A DNA stretch of 64,000 bases from Hofstenia miamia (GCA_004352715.1 SCFE01000021.1:632606-696605), one strand, 5' to 3'; shown: positions 12,197 to 23,714, counted from the stretch's first letter. Program-made: numbers and translations. The notes: generated by a model not told the origin, from the sequence alone.

Positions 12197-13351
12197 TGTA
12201 GCATAATCCAAAGAAAATGCTGCTAATGAAGAAAGAAGAACAAATGATTAGTTGAAACTAAGATTGAATTATGATTATTTAGAAAAACAATTTAATTTCA
12301 ATTACCAGAATTATCCTTGTAAAATTCAACCAAGTAATAATATATCAAATTAGTCCACTGAGAGTGTGCAGTGCTGAAAATAACGCAAGCTGAGGAGGGT
12401 GTGTAGCATAATTCAAAGAAAATGCTGCTAATGAAGAAAGAAGAACAAATGATAAGTTGAAACTAAGATTAAATATGATTATTTAGAAAAACAATTTAAT
12501 TTCAGTTATTAGAATTTTCTTTGTAAAATGTTACCATGTAATAATATATCAAATTAGTATTTATACACAATGTCAAGCTAAAGGGTAAATGCAGTAGTAG
12601 TGGTTTGGAAACATATTGGGAGCAACTTAAGGGTCCTTGATCCAAACCATGAACCTGCATTTATGTTAGGTGTACAAATAGGAGTTTTTCTCTGTTTAGC
12701 TGGCTATCAATTTGATCATTTACATGTAATCAATAATCAACATCTGTAAGAAAGGGCTGGATAGCCTAATGTAGGTTATACATATTTTATGTGATAGACT
12801 TAGGTGACCTATAATAGACCAATAAATTGACCAAGCATGTATTATGTTGTTTAAATGTAAGGTAGGAAGCTGCAAGTTACCAAGTAACTTAATTATATTA
12901 ACTTAACTAAAGCCAATAGTTTTTGGTAATGGCTAAAGTAATATTTATTAAGCAGCTAGTGACATTGCAAGGTTGTGAAGTGAATTAAATACATGGTACA
13001 AATTGAGTTTAAGTCAGTTACAATTTTCATTGAGAACTACACTGAATTAGGATAGGGAACACATAAGAACTTTGTTGAGCTGAGGTTTAGAGCCACTAGA
13101 TCAGCTATGGAAACACAAATGAAATGATGCAGAGATCAGAGTCAGCCAGAGGCCACAGTTAAACCATTCATGGAGCAGAGCTATGATGGCAGAGTACCTA
13201 AATAGTATTCAGTTATTTCAGTTAAGGAAATGATAGTAGAAATATATACAATAAATAGCTAACATGAGTACATCCCTACCTGTGGTTGAAGTGAAACAAT
13301 AGTTTAAGAGAATCATTACACCTACATCAACACTTGGTAGTGGATGCTACA
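12197..13351 (+). mobile_element. Internally deleted LTR element of the A family inside a SINE
   Basis: 12197-12352 is the start of a 5' LTR (TGTAGCATAATCC...). 12355-12401 matches the sequence directly upstream of the 3' LTR of element A (gctgaaaataacgcaagctg). 12402-13351 is a complete 950-bp LTR, TGTAGCATAATTC...GGATGCTACA. The whole insertion is flanked by TTTTT on both sides, a plausible target duplication, and splits a SINE copy. Nearly all coding sequence has been lost by deletion. Confidence 0.65.
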
Positions 13352-13840
13352 TTTTTACTTCATTAATAAATATTAATTATCCAAGAATTAATAGTAAAAA
13401 TTTAGTATAAGCAAATACAAATGCTATTTCTATTCTATATTTACATGCATTCTGAGGAACTTACAATTTTCAATTCAGCATATGTCTATGATATATCTAA
13501 TATTCTTAAAACATTTTGAGATATGCCTCTTGTATTGCTCATTATGGAAATCTACTTATCAAAGTATTAACAAGAACAACTAGAATATAACAAAAATTTG
13601 TAAACAACATGCATTAAAAACATTATGGTTGTATGTCACTTCCCCAATCACATTTTACCCCAAGTCTAATGTCACAAAATATTAAATACCATTAGGGACA
13701 TGATTTCAGTGTAATTGTAATTATATATTTGTATACATATTTGTATTTCTTTAAACTGTATTTTGATTAGTTTTCTATGTAGTTAAGATAATTGATTTGA
13801 ATTGCAAATAAATAAATGTAAATATGTTTTATAATAATAA
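13352..13840. other. SINE remainder and unassigned AT-rich DNA
   Basis: 13352-13430 continues the SINE interrupted at 12196 (acttcattaataaatattaatt compared with the 9180 region). 13430-13840 shows no gene or recognisable repeat, and no tRNA-like head was found. Confidence 0.4.
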
Positions 13841-15060
13841 ATGTTGAGGTTTGCCATTTGCATTTAGTAAGCATTTAGCAGCCCTTTTAAACCATGTTTA
13901 GACTTAAAATAGAAATTTAATTGTGTTCATTATTTTTGTAGTTTTTACTTTATTGTAATAGGTACTTAATTTATTAGATTTTTGTCAATTTTTTAATATA
14001 TATTTGATAGATTTTCTGATCAGATAGTGTTTGTTGTTTATGCTTGCAGTCTATTCTATTCCTTTTAGCAGTAATTGAGAGTTGTTTATTACTTTGAAAA
14101 TGTTGAATGTAATTTTTTATATGTATTTTACTAGAATGTAGAATTAGCCTGGCAACAATAAGATAAGATAAGAGAGATAATGAGTGGTAGTCAGCTCTCT
14201 CATGACACCCATGCATTAAAAGCAGTTAATACTTGAGTATATTATTCAAAGGGGACCAGGATTCTTGAAAAATTCTAATAATGCATCATATTGGTTTGCT
14301 ATTTACAAATACAATACAGAAATTAATATCATTCAGATGTAAAGAAGATTGCTGTTTCTGATTGTTTTGATACTGGTGTGCCTGCAGATACATTATTCCA
14401 AATTTTTTACAAAAATAAAGGACTTAAACCTGCAATTTCCATATTAGAAACAGCTTTGTTGTCTTACACTATGAATCTGTAACTACATTAGTCCAAAGTA
14501 AATATGACACAAAGCAAATTAGCATTTATATATTAGGTATCAATTATGAAAGTACACAGCACAAGGCATGCTATGCTAATGCAAATCTTTAATCAGGTTA
14601 GATCTAAACAGTTTTGGGGGTAAAATATATGTATATAATACGTAAACAGTAACTGTCAATTCTTATAATTATAGAACATATTTACATTTATTTACTTGCA
14701 ATTCTGTATATCAACAATATAAGTACATAGAAAACAAGTCAAAATACAGTTTAAAGAAATACATATATTTATACAAATATATAATTACAATATCACTGAA
14801 CTTGTCTCTTATGGTTTTTAATATTTTGTGATGTCAGACGTGAGGGAAATGAGTTTGGGGGAAGTGAGATACAACCTTCTGAATGTATATTTTACAAACA
14901 TAAATTGTATGAATAACTTAATGAACTTATATTTTATGAACATAAATTTACAAATAGATATTACAAACAAGATTTACAAACATATATTGTACAAACATAC
15001 ATACTACAAATTTATGCAGCATTTCCTTTTTAGCACTGAGTGATAAGGAGAAAAATTGCT
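13840..15060 (+). repeat. R3 repeat, copy 2
   Basis: Diverged copy of 10860-11950 with the same order of landmarks (tttattgtaataggtac, tagaattagcct, atgacaccc, accaggattcttg, agatacatt). At its right end is an array of TTTACAAACATA-like units (14885-15010), the reverse orientation of the similar array near 11755-11875 in copy 1. Short reading frames within it (13974-14216, 14828-15043) look incidental. Confidence 0.5.
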
Positions 15061-15426
15061 CAAACCAATAGAAATTAGGAACTTCATTACCTAGTAACCT
15101 CCCATTACATGAAGCTATAGCTACATTGTTTGCTATTAAATTATACAGTGCAAGTATAATTTCTAATCAGTTAAATGAAAAGCTTAGTAAAAAATTTTTA
15201 AAATAATCAAGCAAAATTTAATCATGAATTAAATTATTTCTTGATTTTTAATATGTAAAAACAGTATGGGTTTACAAGTTTACACCAATGGGCAATAATA
15301 TTGCAATCAGCTTACAAATTAAAATATTATGCATGTTAGATTTGATCACAGTACAATAATGATATTGTAGAGTCACTCGGGGAATTTTGTGCTTTTTATA
15401 TCTTTTGATTTAAATTCACTGTATTA

Positions 15427-15434
15427 TGACGTCA
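15427..15434 (+). promoter_or_regulatory. CRE-like palindrome in the G2 LTR
   Basis: TGACGTCA, the full cAMP-response element core, followed 7 bp later by a half site (TGACGT). In copy 3 at about 26297 only TACGTCA and TGAC remain. Upstream position relative to the TATA box fits a U3 enhancer. Confidence 0.45.
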
Positions 15435-15610
15435 CTATGACGTATCAGATCATTTTCGAGATTAGTTTTGGTGCTACTAGTTTTGTGTCCCCTCGTCGGT
15501 GCTTTTGTTTTGCTCAAATTTAATTTACAAGGGAAGATTATTATGAGCATGTTAAACTACGTTGAATATCAATTATTGTAAACAAAGGCAGGTAAAACTG
15601 AATCTTTTTG

Positions 15611-15617
15611 TATATAA
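15611..15617 (+). promoter_or_regulatory. TATA box of the G2 LTR
   Basis: TATATAA followed by actgagaaaactg. Copy 3 has gtataaaaactgagaa at the same place (about 26474). Transcription would start roughly 25-30 bp downstream. Confidence 0.45.
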
Positions 15618-15734
15618 ACTGAGAAAACTGTAGCGAGTGTTCAATAGACTTTGTCTACTCTTAACTGCTGTCTTTACCGTTGTATCTTTTATTTATCTAT
15701 TATTTTAAATGATATCTATTGCTTAAGACTGGCG

Positions 15735-15811
15735 ACAATTCGGGAGTGCTTTCATTAGCACGGGGCGACAAGTTGCTTCTGGGGGTCTTTCGATTACCCA
15801 GTCCGAATTGT
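15735..15811 (+). ncRNA. Conserved 77-nt foldable core of the G2 LTR, copy 1
   Basis: A closing 9-bp stem ACAATTCGG (15735-15743) / CCGAATTGT (15803-15811) encloses GTGCT-ttcatt-AGCAC, a GCGA-caag-TTGC hairpin, and CTGGG...CCCAG around TTTCGATTA. The length is also 77 nt in copy 3 (26607-26683). It lies downstream of the TATA box and upstream of AATAAA, so it would be in the LTR transcript. It is not a tRNA: there is no D-loop GG or A box. Its function is unknown. Confidence 0.4.
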
Positions 15812-15847
15812 GGTTCATTAGGTTATGTATACGGTTATGCATAAGGA

Positions 15848-15853
15848 AATAAT
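15848..15853 (+). promoter_or_regulatory. Polyadenylation signal of the G2 LTR
   Basis: AATAAA within aataataaatctctc, conserved in copy 3 near 26724. Placed downstream of the foldable core, it would define the end of R. Confidence 0.4.
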
Positions 15854-16298
15854 AAATCTCTCATTCGTATTTCAACACGTACATGCACTTATAAGATCTA
15901 ACACTGTGATGATACCATGCCGTTGGCTAGCACGAATATCTGGCAATTACAGATTATTTAATAGTTAGCTGAGAGATAACAATGAAAATGAGAGTTAAGT
16001 TTTCGAAGTGAGATAGAAATTAAACAAGTGAGACAAATAGGGTAGCACCAGTCAATAGGTTAAGCACTTTACTCCTGGATGTTCCACTTCAGCTGGAAGC
16101 CATAGGAATTGCTCATCTTGGTTCTTACCTAAAAGTAGTTCTGTTACTTGGATGAATTACCAATGTTAAATCTATATGTCATAAGTTCTCTGTTAACCTG
16201 TTTCTTGGAATCGTGGCTGTTCAGTAAACGCTATTCAAACCTTTTGTGGAGTCAATTAAGTTTCTAGTTAAGTTTCCCTACCAGCCACTGATTCTACA

Positions 16299-17569
16299 AT
16301 AGATATTCCTGATGTGCCACAGCATATTTACAAAGTATTACGCCTAATGACAACAAAAATATTTCACTTCAAAATATTTTAGCCTGTGACCTTCTTGCGG
16401 GTCACATGGTACATAAATAGAAATAGGTGTGACAAGCTGGCGGGTCACATGGCAGCCAACGTGTTAAAGGTGTGACCGAATCTTAACACCCAATTATTAT
16501 AACCATTAACTTTTTTGAATTTAAAATTTATTTATTCTCGACAAGACTTATCTTCACTGACCTGAAACAAAATTATTACAACAAAGTATTATTATTTATT
16601 TTTATGATGTCGGAAATACTGAAGTCGACATCGTTCACGGAATGAATGAAAGTATTGCAAAAATGGAGAGTAGAATCTGATCACTTGTTCAAGAAAAATG
16701 AAAGGAAAAGAATATTAGAACTTAAGAAGTGAAGACGGGAATGTATGGGTGAAGGTGAGCAGAAAGAACTACGTAAAGGAAGGTGCGCCCATGAACTAAA
16801 ATGGCGACATGGAAAACAAAAATGACATATTTTTCCTGTGAGTATTCCAACCATTCATGCTTATCGTATAAGCAACAAAAAAACAAGGACGTGAGTTTCT
16901 CTCAGAATGTTTTGGATATTTCTAAAGCGGAGGACGAATCAATTTGTCACCAGAAGGCAGATATATCCAATGGTACTTGTAGTTTTAAGTGCTTTTCAAA
17001 CACTTTGACTTTCGACACTGCGACATGCAGCACACAATGCTTCATTTTAAGCAAACCAATTATAAATTACATTACAAAAAATGGGTGTTGACTAAAGTGA
17101 GCTAAAAACTAAAAATGCGATAGTTTTTAAGCAATAAACTATAAATTAACGCAATTTAGAAAAAGAAAGTAGTGCTTCTACAAGTGAAATTGATATTTCT
17201 ATTTAAATAAATGTCTTAGAGGTATATGTTTTATGTATTTTTCGTTAGCTGTGTTGCAAAATGTAGTTCATTAATTGGAGCCTTTGTTGAAAGACAGAGA
17301 TGTTAATATAGACTACAAAAGTAGACGCATATTTCAATTCTTCAGAATTTCAAAAATCTATAAATATCAATATTACAGAGTTAGTGATTTTTAGCCCACT
17401 TTAGCTTTAGCCAACTTTTCATTAGGTGTGTATAATTTACATAGAATAGACATTACATCAAATGAATTATAGTTCAAATAAGATATTACATTGAATATGA
17501 CATTACAACGAGTATATTTGAACCAAACAGAACATTAAAAATAAAACTTTTTTCTTGTCATTTATCTAT
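16299..17569. other. Unassigned region with short direct repeats
   Basis: No recognised gene. 16388-16478 has two copies of GCGGGTCACATGG about 54 bp apart, with nearby GTGTGAC motifs. 16801-17091 is an ATG-initiated frame of 96 codons rich in cysteine (10 Cys). It has no recognisable domain, and I regard it as only weakly supported. Confidence 0.3.
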
Positions 17570-17849
17570 CGAAATGGAAGGCGTTGTATTTGAAAAGTTC
17601 TCTAGGGGAAACATTATTTTAAATATTGACAATTATAGATTTTCTCTAAATCGGCAAATAAAAATTCCAAATACCGGAAATGTACTAAATGTGCTGTTAA
17701 AGCTACATCTGATATAAATAACATTTTGAGGAGGCCAGAGCCATCTGACCATCACCATCTGTGTAAAAAGCCGATATTACGCGGGCTAAAAAAGGAGAGT
17801 GATGGCAGATAAAATGGGTGAAAATCCATTAAATAAGGCATCCTCCATG

Positions 17850-18389
17850 TACAGGGTGAGTCATAATTTCCCGTGAATTATGCATAAGACTATGATATAC
17901 ACACAATCAAGTCTGCTATTTGTTATTTTCTCAACCAATCAGGATACGTCTACACCTTTTCTGCGTGTAAAAGAGAAACAATTTAACTTAACGGAGCTCC
18001 TCCCCATTACTTCTTGAATTACCCAATCAATGGATGGTCGGCTAGGTCCCCCGTCCTAACAGTTTGTGACTATTGGATGTGGTCTTACCTTCGACAAAAA
18101 GTGTACACCCCGGGAGAAATATTTGGAATTATCAGAGAGCTGGAAGATCGTGTAAAAACTGAACTAGCCGCAATTCCTTTGGATATGTTTCGGTGATCAT
18201 TTCGCGATTTCCCTAAACGATGTGCCAAATGTGTGGACAATGGCGGCGGCTTATTTGAGATGTAATATTGACTAATTGCGTGTCTATTATAAATGTACAT
18301 GTTTTATCCACAAATAAAGTGTCTACATTGTAAATATTTGATTACTATTTCAATTTTTAAATTCACGGGAAATTATGACTCACCCTGTA
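17850..18389 (+). mobile_element. Mariner-like (Tc1/mariner) element with TA target duplication
   Basis: 540 bp including the flanking TA on both sides. Terminal inverted repeats of about 29 bp begin CAGGGTGAGTCATAATTTCC (17852 and, inverted, ending 18387). It retains only the C-terminal part of a transposase and has an internal deletion. It lies inside MULE pseudogene M1, so it inserted later. Confidence 0.8.
18014..18268 (+). pseudogene. Mariner-like transposase, C-terminal fragment
   Basis: Carries the block RSPVLTVCDYWMW, which holds the third catalytic acidic residue in mariner/IS630-type transposases, then a helical segment and the RC..CV..GG..FE ending typical of these proteins. A TGA at 18194-18196 lies just after MFR, where related proteins are basic. 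The frame then continues to TAA near 18264. The N-terminal DNA-binding domain and the first two catalytic aspartates are missing. Confidence 0.7.
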
Positions 18390-20089
18390 GCTCCCAATTT
18401 TGCAATCAGTTTAGTTTTCTATGCATGTTTGCAATAATGCCGCTTTATTTTATTCCAATTTAGTTTTCACTAGCTTCAACCTCAAGAAGCAGTTCCTTTC
18501 CCGTCAAAAGAAGCTGTGATAAGGTGGTTAACTCGAGTAAAAGCAAAATCTTTGCCTCTGCTTCCACGATCTGCTGAAGAATTGGAACTTCTGCATGCGT
18601 TTATAATTGATTGCTTTGGTGATAATTTTTTGCAAGTTGCCAAGTGGGTTGTAGGGAAATGTTTGCAGATATTTTCGCCACCTTATATGTTGCGGCTATT
18701 GTCAGTGGTATCTGTAATCATGGGTGACGGAACATTTGATGTTGTCCAGCGATTTTTTACAACTCCATACCATTTGCTTTTTTATCAAAAGAAGCTTATT
18801 CCAGCAGCGTACGTGTTAACACATCAGCGAACAAGTGAGATTCAAGATTATACTTATTTTACCATTGTTTTATGAAATAGACATTTGTTCAAAAAGTACT
18901 AGTGCTTATTGGTGAAATATACATTTCATTTGCAAGTGCATTTGCCTACTAATCTGTTTGTTACAGCACGGAAAATATTTTTTTTCTAGGATTATTCTGC
19001 AGTTCTTACAAAATCACGCTACTAACATGATATTCACTCTCCATCAGTGATCATTATTGACTTTGAACCTGCAATGATTTTGGCTTTAAAGACATGTACT
19101 CATCATTGCTGATTTGTTAATCATTCTTCAAAAAATTCAGCAGCTAACAATTTTTGCACTTTAGTTTTACCAAATATTCGTATTCGCGGTTGTTACTTTC
19201 AGTTTTGCCAGTGTAATATTAGAGCATTGGGAAGGCTTGGTCTGATGACCTATCAGCGAAAACCTTGCATGTGAATATTAATGCGCTCGAGCTCGATAAT
19301 GGCTATTACATTTTTACCATTATATGAAATCGGTGCTATGCTTGAAACAATTGAACGAATAGTTGACAGCAATCACCCACTTATTTCAATACTTCCTTAC
19401 TTGCAATATTTCAGGTGTACAATAGTCTTTATGTAATTAGGCGCATTTGGTTAGAGTGCTTTCCACCGGAAATGTGGTGTGTTTCAAACAAAACTTTTCG
19501 AACAACAAATGATTTAGAAGTCATATTGGCATTTCAAGATCTTTGCCGTCTAACTCAAATATTTGGATATTTATAGGCTTTCTGAAAACACAGGATTTGA
19601 TATCAAGACTGTTAGTGACCAAAATTGACAGTGGACATTGTGTGAAAAGACATCATTACTGCTGTTGCAGCTCTTTTCAGATTGATGACACTACTGAAAT
19701 TGCATCAAATGTATCAATATTGATTAGTCTGGTATTGATAGAATTCAACAAGATATTGTTCCTCCTGTAAATGAAGTATTGGCAATAACTAAGTTGTGTG
19801 TAATTTGTAAAACAAATCACTTTAATCCCGTGATCACAGATTTTTGTAATTCATGTAAAACTATGCTATTTGATTATGATGATTTTTTGTTACAACGTGC
19901 TCAATTTGCCAAGGGGAATATACGAGTGTACTTCGCCTTTTTTAGAAGTGTTTTTATCAGGTTTCATACAAATATAATTCAAAAGTTTTTAATTTTTTTC
20001 TTTCATCTGTGTTTTAGTGGTGCCCCTCAGTGTTCGAAAACTAGTATGGCGGCAATTAATGTTAATATTTAGGTTGAACTTGTAATAAA

Positions 20090-20977
20090 CGGGTGTAATT
20101 TAGCCAAATTAAGACACATGGAATACCTAAAATCAATTCATGGTAACAAATTACTGCATTATGATGGCTACATATATCAAAAACAGAAATTTCGAAACCG
20201 TATTATTAATGTTAATAAATGAACCTTAGTTTTAATATTATTGGCATTACCTATTGGAATTGCAAATGTAAAACTTGCAACACTCGAGGACGAAGTTGTG
20301 AAAAGACTTTTACTTTGACTAGTATAGTAAATTTTTCTAAAATGTTCTAAATATTTAATTAGGAATTCACAATCATGAGAAATCGGACAAAGATGCTGCT
20401 GTCATTAAAGCAAAAAATGAGTTGAAAAACAACTTCGACGGTTCCTGCACAAGTGCTACAACTTTTGTGCAATCGGCTCTTAAAAGTATCGACAATAGTA
20501 GTGTTTCCAACCTCCCCTCAATCGTATTTCAAATTTTATTTATTTAATAATAGTACTTAATTAGTCTACTATGGCACATACTTTGGCTTCCAGGAGAAGG
20601 AAGGCTGGAATGAGATTGCCAACATCTATTAATGACTTTGAAGTTCCAGCTCCACTTAGTAAAACGCTTTTTTATTATACAATTTAAAGTTGAGGTAGGT
20701 ATCATGTTGTATTGTCAATAGTTTTTTATTGGATGCATTTATGAACTATTTTTAGTGAGGGATGTATCGTCGCGCATTTGCTTCTGAATTCCAATTGAAG
20801 TTATTGAATCAGGCTGACCATTTGTTTTGTGACGGAACTTTTAAAACAGTTCCCACGCTATTTAATCAATTGTATACATTTGCCACAATCATCAATGGAA
20901 AGTCTATACCTCTTGCCTTTGCTCTAAACACATCATCGAAAATAATATTCAGATCTCTGGACCGCATCGTAATTTAA
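20090..20977 (+). pseudogene. MULE transposase with FLYWCH finger (M2), N-terminal half
   Basis: A second Mutator-like transposase relic. A FLYWCH zinc finger is readable across frames: YDGYIYQKQ near 20162, YWNCKCKTCNTRGR near 20252-20295, and the IHNHE histidine pair near 20360. A helical linker with ASRRRKAGMRLP follows near 20590. The start of the MULE catalytic domain, HLFCDGTFKTVP...QLY, is at 20762-20977; the first catalytic aspartate is the D of CDGTFK. The rest is replaced by a minisatellite from 20980. Frames are broken by at least three shifts or small introns. Confidence 0.65.
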
Positions 20978-20984
20978 TATAAAA

Positions 20985-21260
20985 ACTGGGTATTATTGAA
21001 ATTTAATTAAAAAATATCTGGGTTGCATTGAAAGTTAACTAAAAATTTCTGGGAAGCATCGAAATCAATTAGAAAATATCTGGCCAGCATTGAAAGTTAA
21101 CTAAAAATCTCTGGGCAGCATCGAAATCAATTAGAAAATATCTGGGCAGCATCGAAAGTTAACGGCAGAATAAAAAATAATTTCAAAATCTCTGGGCAGA
21201 ATAAAAATAATTTAAAAATCTCTGGGCAGCAAGAATATGATGTCAAAACAATTTTGATGA
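20985..21260 (+). repeat. 31-bp minisatellite with alternating unit types
   Basis: Tandem units start with TCTGGG(C/T)(A/T)GCAT and are 31 bp long over at least four units, then become shorter and irregular. Two unit types alternate: one ends GAAAGTTAACTAAAAAT and the other GAAATCAATTAGAAAATA. The effective period is therefore 62 bp. Confidence 0.75.
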
Positions 21261-21359
21261 CGTCATTAGTTTCTGGGCAGGTTTTAAAGATTCCCATCCA
21301 TCATTAAGTGCCCTGAAGTTATATTGGAATGGTAATCTAAAAAATCACTGGGTAGCTTG

Positions 21360-21740
21360 AAAAGTTTTAGACAGATTCAATGAGTTTTAGACAACAGTTA
21401 GTACCTAATTTTAGACAGGCGTAGAACGATGTATTATAATCAATATTTCAGTTTTTCTCAATCAATTCCCTTCATGATCAAATACTATAGATGTCAGTAA
21501 ATTTTATAGTTGTTCTGGAAATGCTAACTATAGTATATAGACAGGACATTATATTACTATTACTTTCTTGTAAAGTCTGAGTTTAAAGATTTTGAGGCCA
21601 CAATTTCATTTTAGACAACGTTATATTACATTCTATTGCAAATTTAACATTTGTTTTTACATTTCAAAGTTTTAGACACCACAATTTTATTTTAGACAGC
21701 GTTATATTACATTCTATTGCAAATTTAATATTTTTTTACG
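21360..21740 (+). repeat. Short repeats built on TTTTAGACA
   Basis: TTTTAGACA or TTTAGAC recurs about six times. The segment acgttatattacattctattgcaaattt occurs twice (near 21618 and 21697), about 79 bp apart, forming one tandem duplication. Confidence 0.6.
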
Positions 21741-21819
21741 TTTAGAGTGCCTTATTTTTTGATGCTCCATCCAAAAAAGTATAAAATTGATGAGGCTGCC
21801 GCAATCTAATTTTTTCAAC

Positions 21820-23094
21820 TTCATTTTGAGGGAGCATCTACTTTTAGGCAAGAAGATTCAATATGGGGCCGAATTTGTATCAATCAAAATCTAGAAAATA
21901 CAATAGAAAGTACAATGCCATTAATAGTATTCTTCCTAAAAATGAGGAAAAAAATAAAGAAATGTGTTTAGAACTAGAATTTCCAGAAATTAGAAATTTT
22001 TATTCTGATTTTAAAAATCACAAAAGCACTATCACATGAAACGTGGTTGGACCGAATCTTTTCGCAATCCTTTACGTGAACACTTTTCATGCAATTTTAA
22101 GTTTCTAAACAACGAATTTTTTTAAGAAGGCCATTGTTTTGGTACGGCAAAGCGATATGTGAAGACAGTTCATGTTTAGCCAGCTTCAAATTTCAAATTT
22201 ATAAAAGAAATGACAGTAATGCAAAAATTTCAGTAAACATCAGTGGCATTATTAGTGAAAACCATGCGATTAAAAAAAACGCGTTGTTGGTGCTGAGTGC
22301 CAATTGTTAAAGAAGGAACTCGAATCAAGCTCATGCTCAACATATTTGATTGTGATATGAGCCTTTCACAAGCTCAGAAAATTAAGTCTGAAGCAAAGCT
22401 ATCTGAGCGCTTGTCTAAAAATTATATTGAAGATATACTGCTTCTATCACAAAGTAATGAATATATTCAACATTTAGCTGTAAAACCATTTTATTGCCAT
22501 TTATATATAGATAAAAAAATAGAATTGTATAAGAAACTATTAAAAATGAAAGAAATTTCATTTCATGTTGATGCCACTGGTGGAATTATCAGCAAAGCTT
22601 ATGCTGCATCAAATAAAGTTTTTGAATATGCTTTTGTTGCACGAAACCCAAATGATTTACAATTTAAAACCGCATATGATTATCGCTACTTTCCTGTCTT
22701 CACTCCATAATTCTGCCACTATCGAATATTTTTTTCGAATGCTAACTAATGCAGTTACTTTAGTTCCAAAAATTATATTTGTAGACTTCAGTTGGGCATT
22801 AATCAATGCTACATGCACGCCTTCAACAATTGTGATATTTCACTTTATTTGAAATATTATTATAATGAAGAAGTGGGAAGAAACACTGAATTTATGAAAC
22901 CAAAGACAGTAATCACGACATGCATTGCACATAATTTACATTGCTTAAGCTTTTTGTTCAGAAAGAATGAAATTACTGGTGAGACTAAAAAACTGTTATT
23001 GTACAGTTTTTCTAATCTAAAAACAAATGTTAAATTTGGAATAGAATGTAATATAACGCTGTCTAAAATAAAATTGTGGCCTCAAAATCTTTAG
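21820..23094 (+). pseudogene. Transposase-like relic of an unassigned DDE-type family
   Basis: Broken frames encode a protein resembling a transposase family found in insects and cnidarians that I cannot name. The blocks in order are: CEDSSCLASFKF (about 22150); ISFHVDATGGI...K...FEYAFVAR (22550-22660), in which the Asp is the likely first catalytic residue; SATIEYFF (about 22715); IFVDFSWALINA (22775-22810), holding the second Asp; the HAFNNCDI block (about 22815); and CIAHNLHC (about 22925). At least two frameshifts separate them (frames change near 22565 and 22800). No finger domain is clear. Confidence 0.5.
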
Positions 23095-23154
23095 TTCCAT
23101 AACTAAAAGGTGTAATATCATATTGCCAAATTTCGCATTTGTTTTCAATAAATA

Positions 23155-23714
23155 TTGATTGAATTGGGTGGTACGCTCAATCGCCAATTTATCTCGCTAA
23201 AAGCCAATTACAGACGACGAAGGGACATGAATTTTCTTCATGGTAATAGCCTTATACAGAATTTTTTTGATATTGTTCCAAAGGGACAAATGTTTATATT
23301 AATTCAGGCAATCATCCATGTGTTAGAAACAATATAGTAGTCATAAAAAATTCAAAATATCCTAAAAATATTATTTCATATATATATCTATATATCTAAT
23401 AGCTTACATACAATAGTTAATAATTATTTGCATTCCAGATTGAAAAATGTCGTGACTTGAAATATTTTGTTTATCAAAGCAAAATTATAGTGCGACAATT
23501 AGAATAACAACTATATGAAAGGTTTGCTTTATTCCTAGATTGATAATGATAATCTAAAAGGACTTTCAGCATACATTAAGGTGAAATTTTAAAATAAACG
23601 GCGATAACATATTTTGTGGCTATTTGACAAGAAATTATTACTGTCCCTTCGACGACAGTTATTGGCTTTTAGCGAGTTAGATTGGCGATTGAGCGTACCA
23701 CCCGATTGAATTGG
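23155..23714. repeat. Element with about 72-bp terminal inverted repeats
   Basis: 23157-23228 and 23642-23713 are inverted copies (core GGTGGTACGCTCAATCGCCA, then CTCGCTAAAAGCCAAT, then CGAAGGGACA). The interior is about 410 bp and non-coding. A third diverged arm lies at 24109-24163. The layout fits a MITE or a foldback element. It directly follows the transposase relic at 21820-23094, but a link between them is not shown. Confidence 0.6.

Larger units (their letters stand above)
15366..16298 (+). mobile_element. Solo LTR, family G2, copy 1
   Basis: 933-bp LTR with TGTAGA...TCTACA ends. It is the same family as 24909-25817 (minus) and 26232-27172 (plus), and is related to the G3 LTRs at 29412-30372 and 56779-57690. 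No internal region is attached, so it is a solo LTR formed by recombination. It contains a CRE palindrome, a TATA box, a 77-nt foldable core and an AATAAA signal, in the order expected for U3-R-U5. No clear target duplication was found. Confidence 0.75.
17570..19650 (+). pseudogene. MULE transposase with FLYWCH finger (M1), split by a mariner-like element
   Basis: A DNA-transposon transposase of the Mutator-like type, now broken. In order: a decayed FLYWCH-type zinc finger near 17570-17800 (CTKC then HHHLC); after the 17850-18389 insertion, the linker region of MULE proteins from about 18490 (AKSLPLLPRS); the catalytic-domain block MGDGTFDVV at about 18720-18750, with LYHLL-type spacing; DFEPAM near 19060; GCYFQFCQ near 19190-19215; and the C-terminal FPPEMW...TTND block near 19463-19530. 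Frames change repeatedly and stops are present. Family placement rests on the ordered motifs, each diverged. Confidence 0.65.

Noticed and set aside
16801-17091. Cysteine-rich 96-codon frame as a secreted peptide gene
   Set aside because: No signal peptide (it starts MATWKTKMTYF), no regular Cys spacing and no splice or promoter support.
20985-21260. CRISPR array
   Set aside because: Units are contiguous with no unique spacers, and the context is animal DNA.
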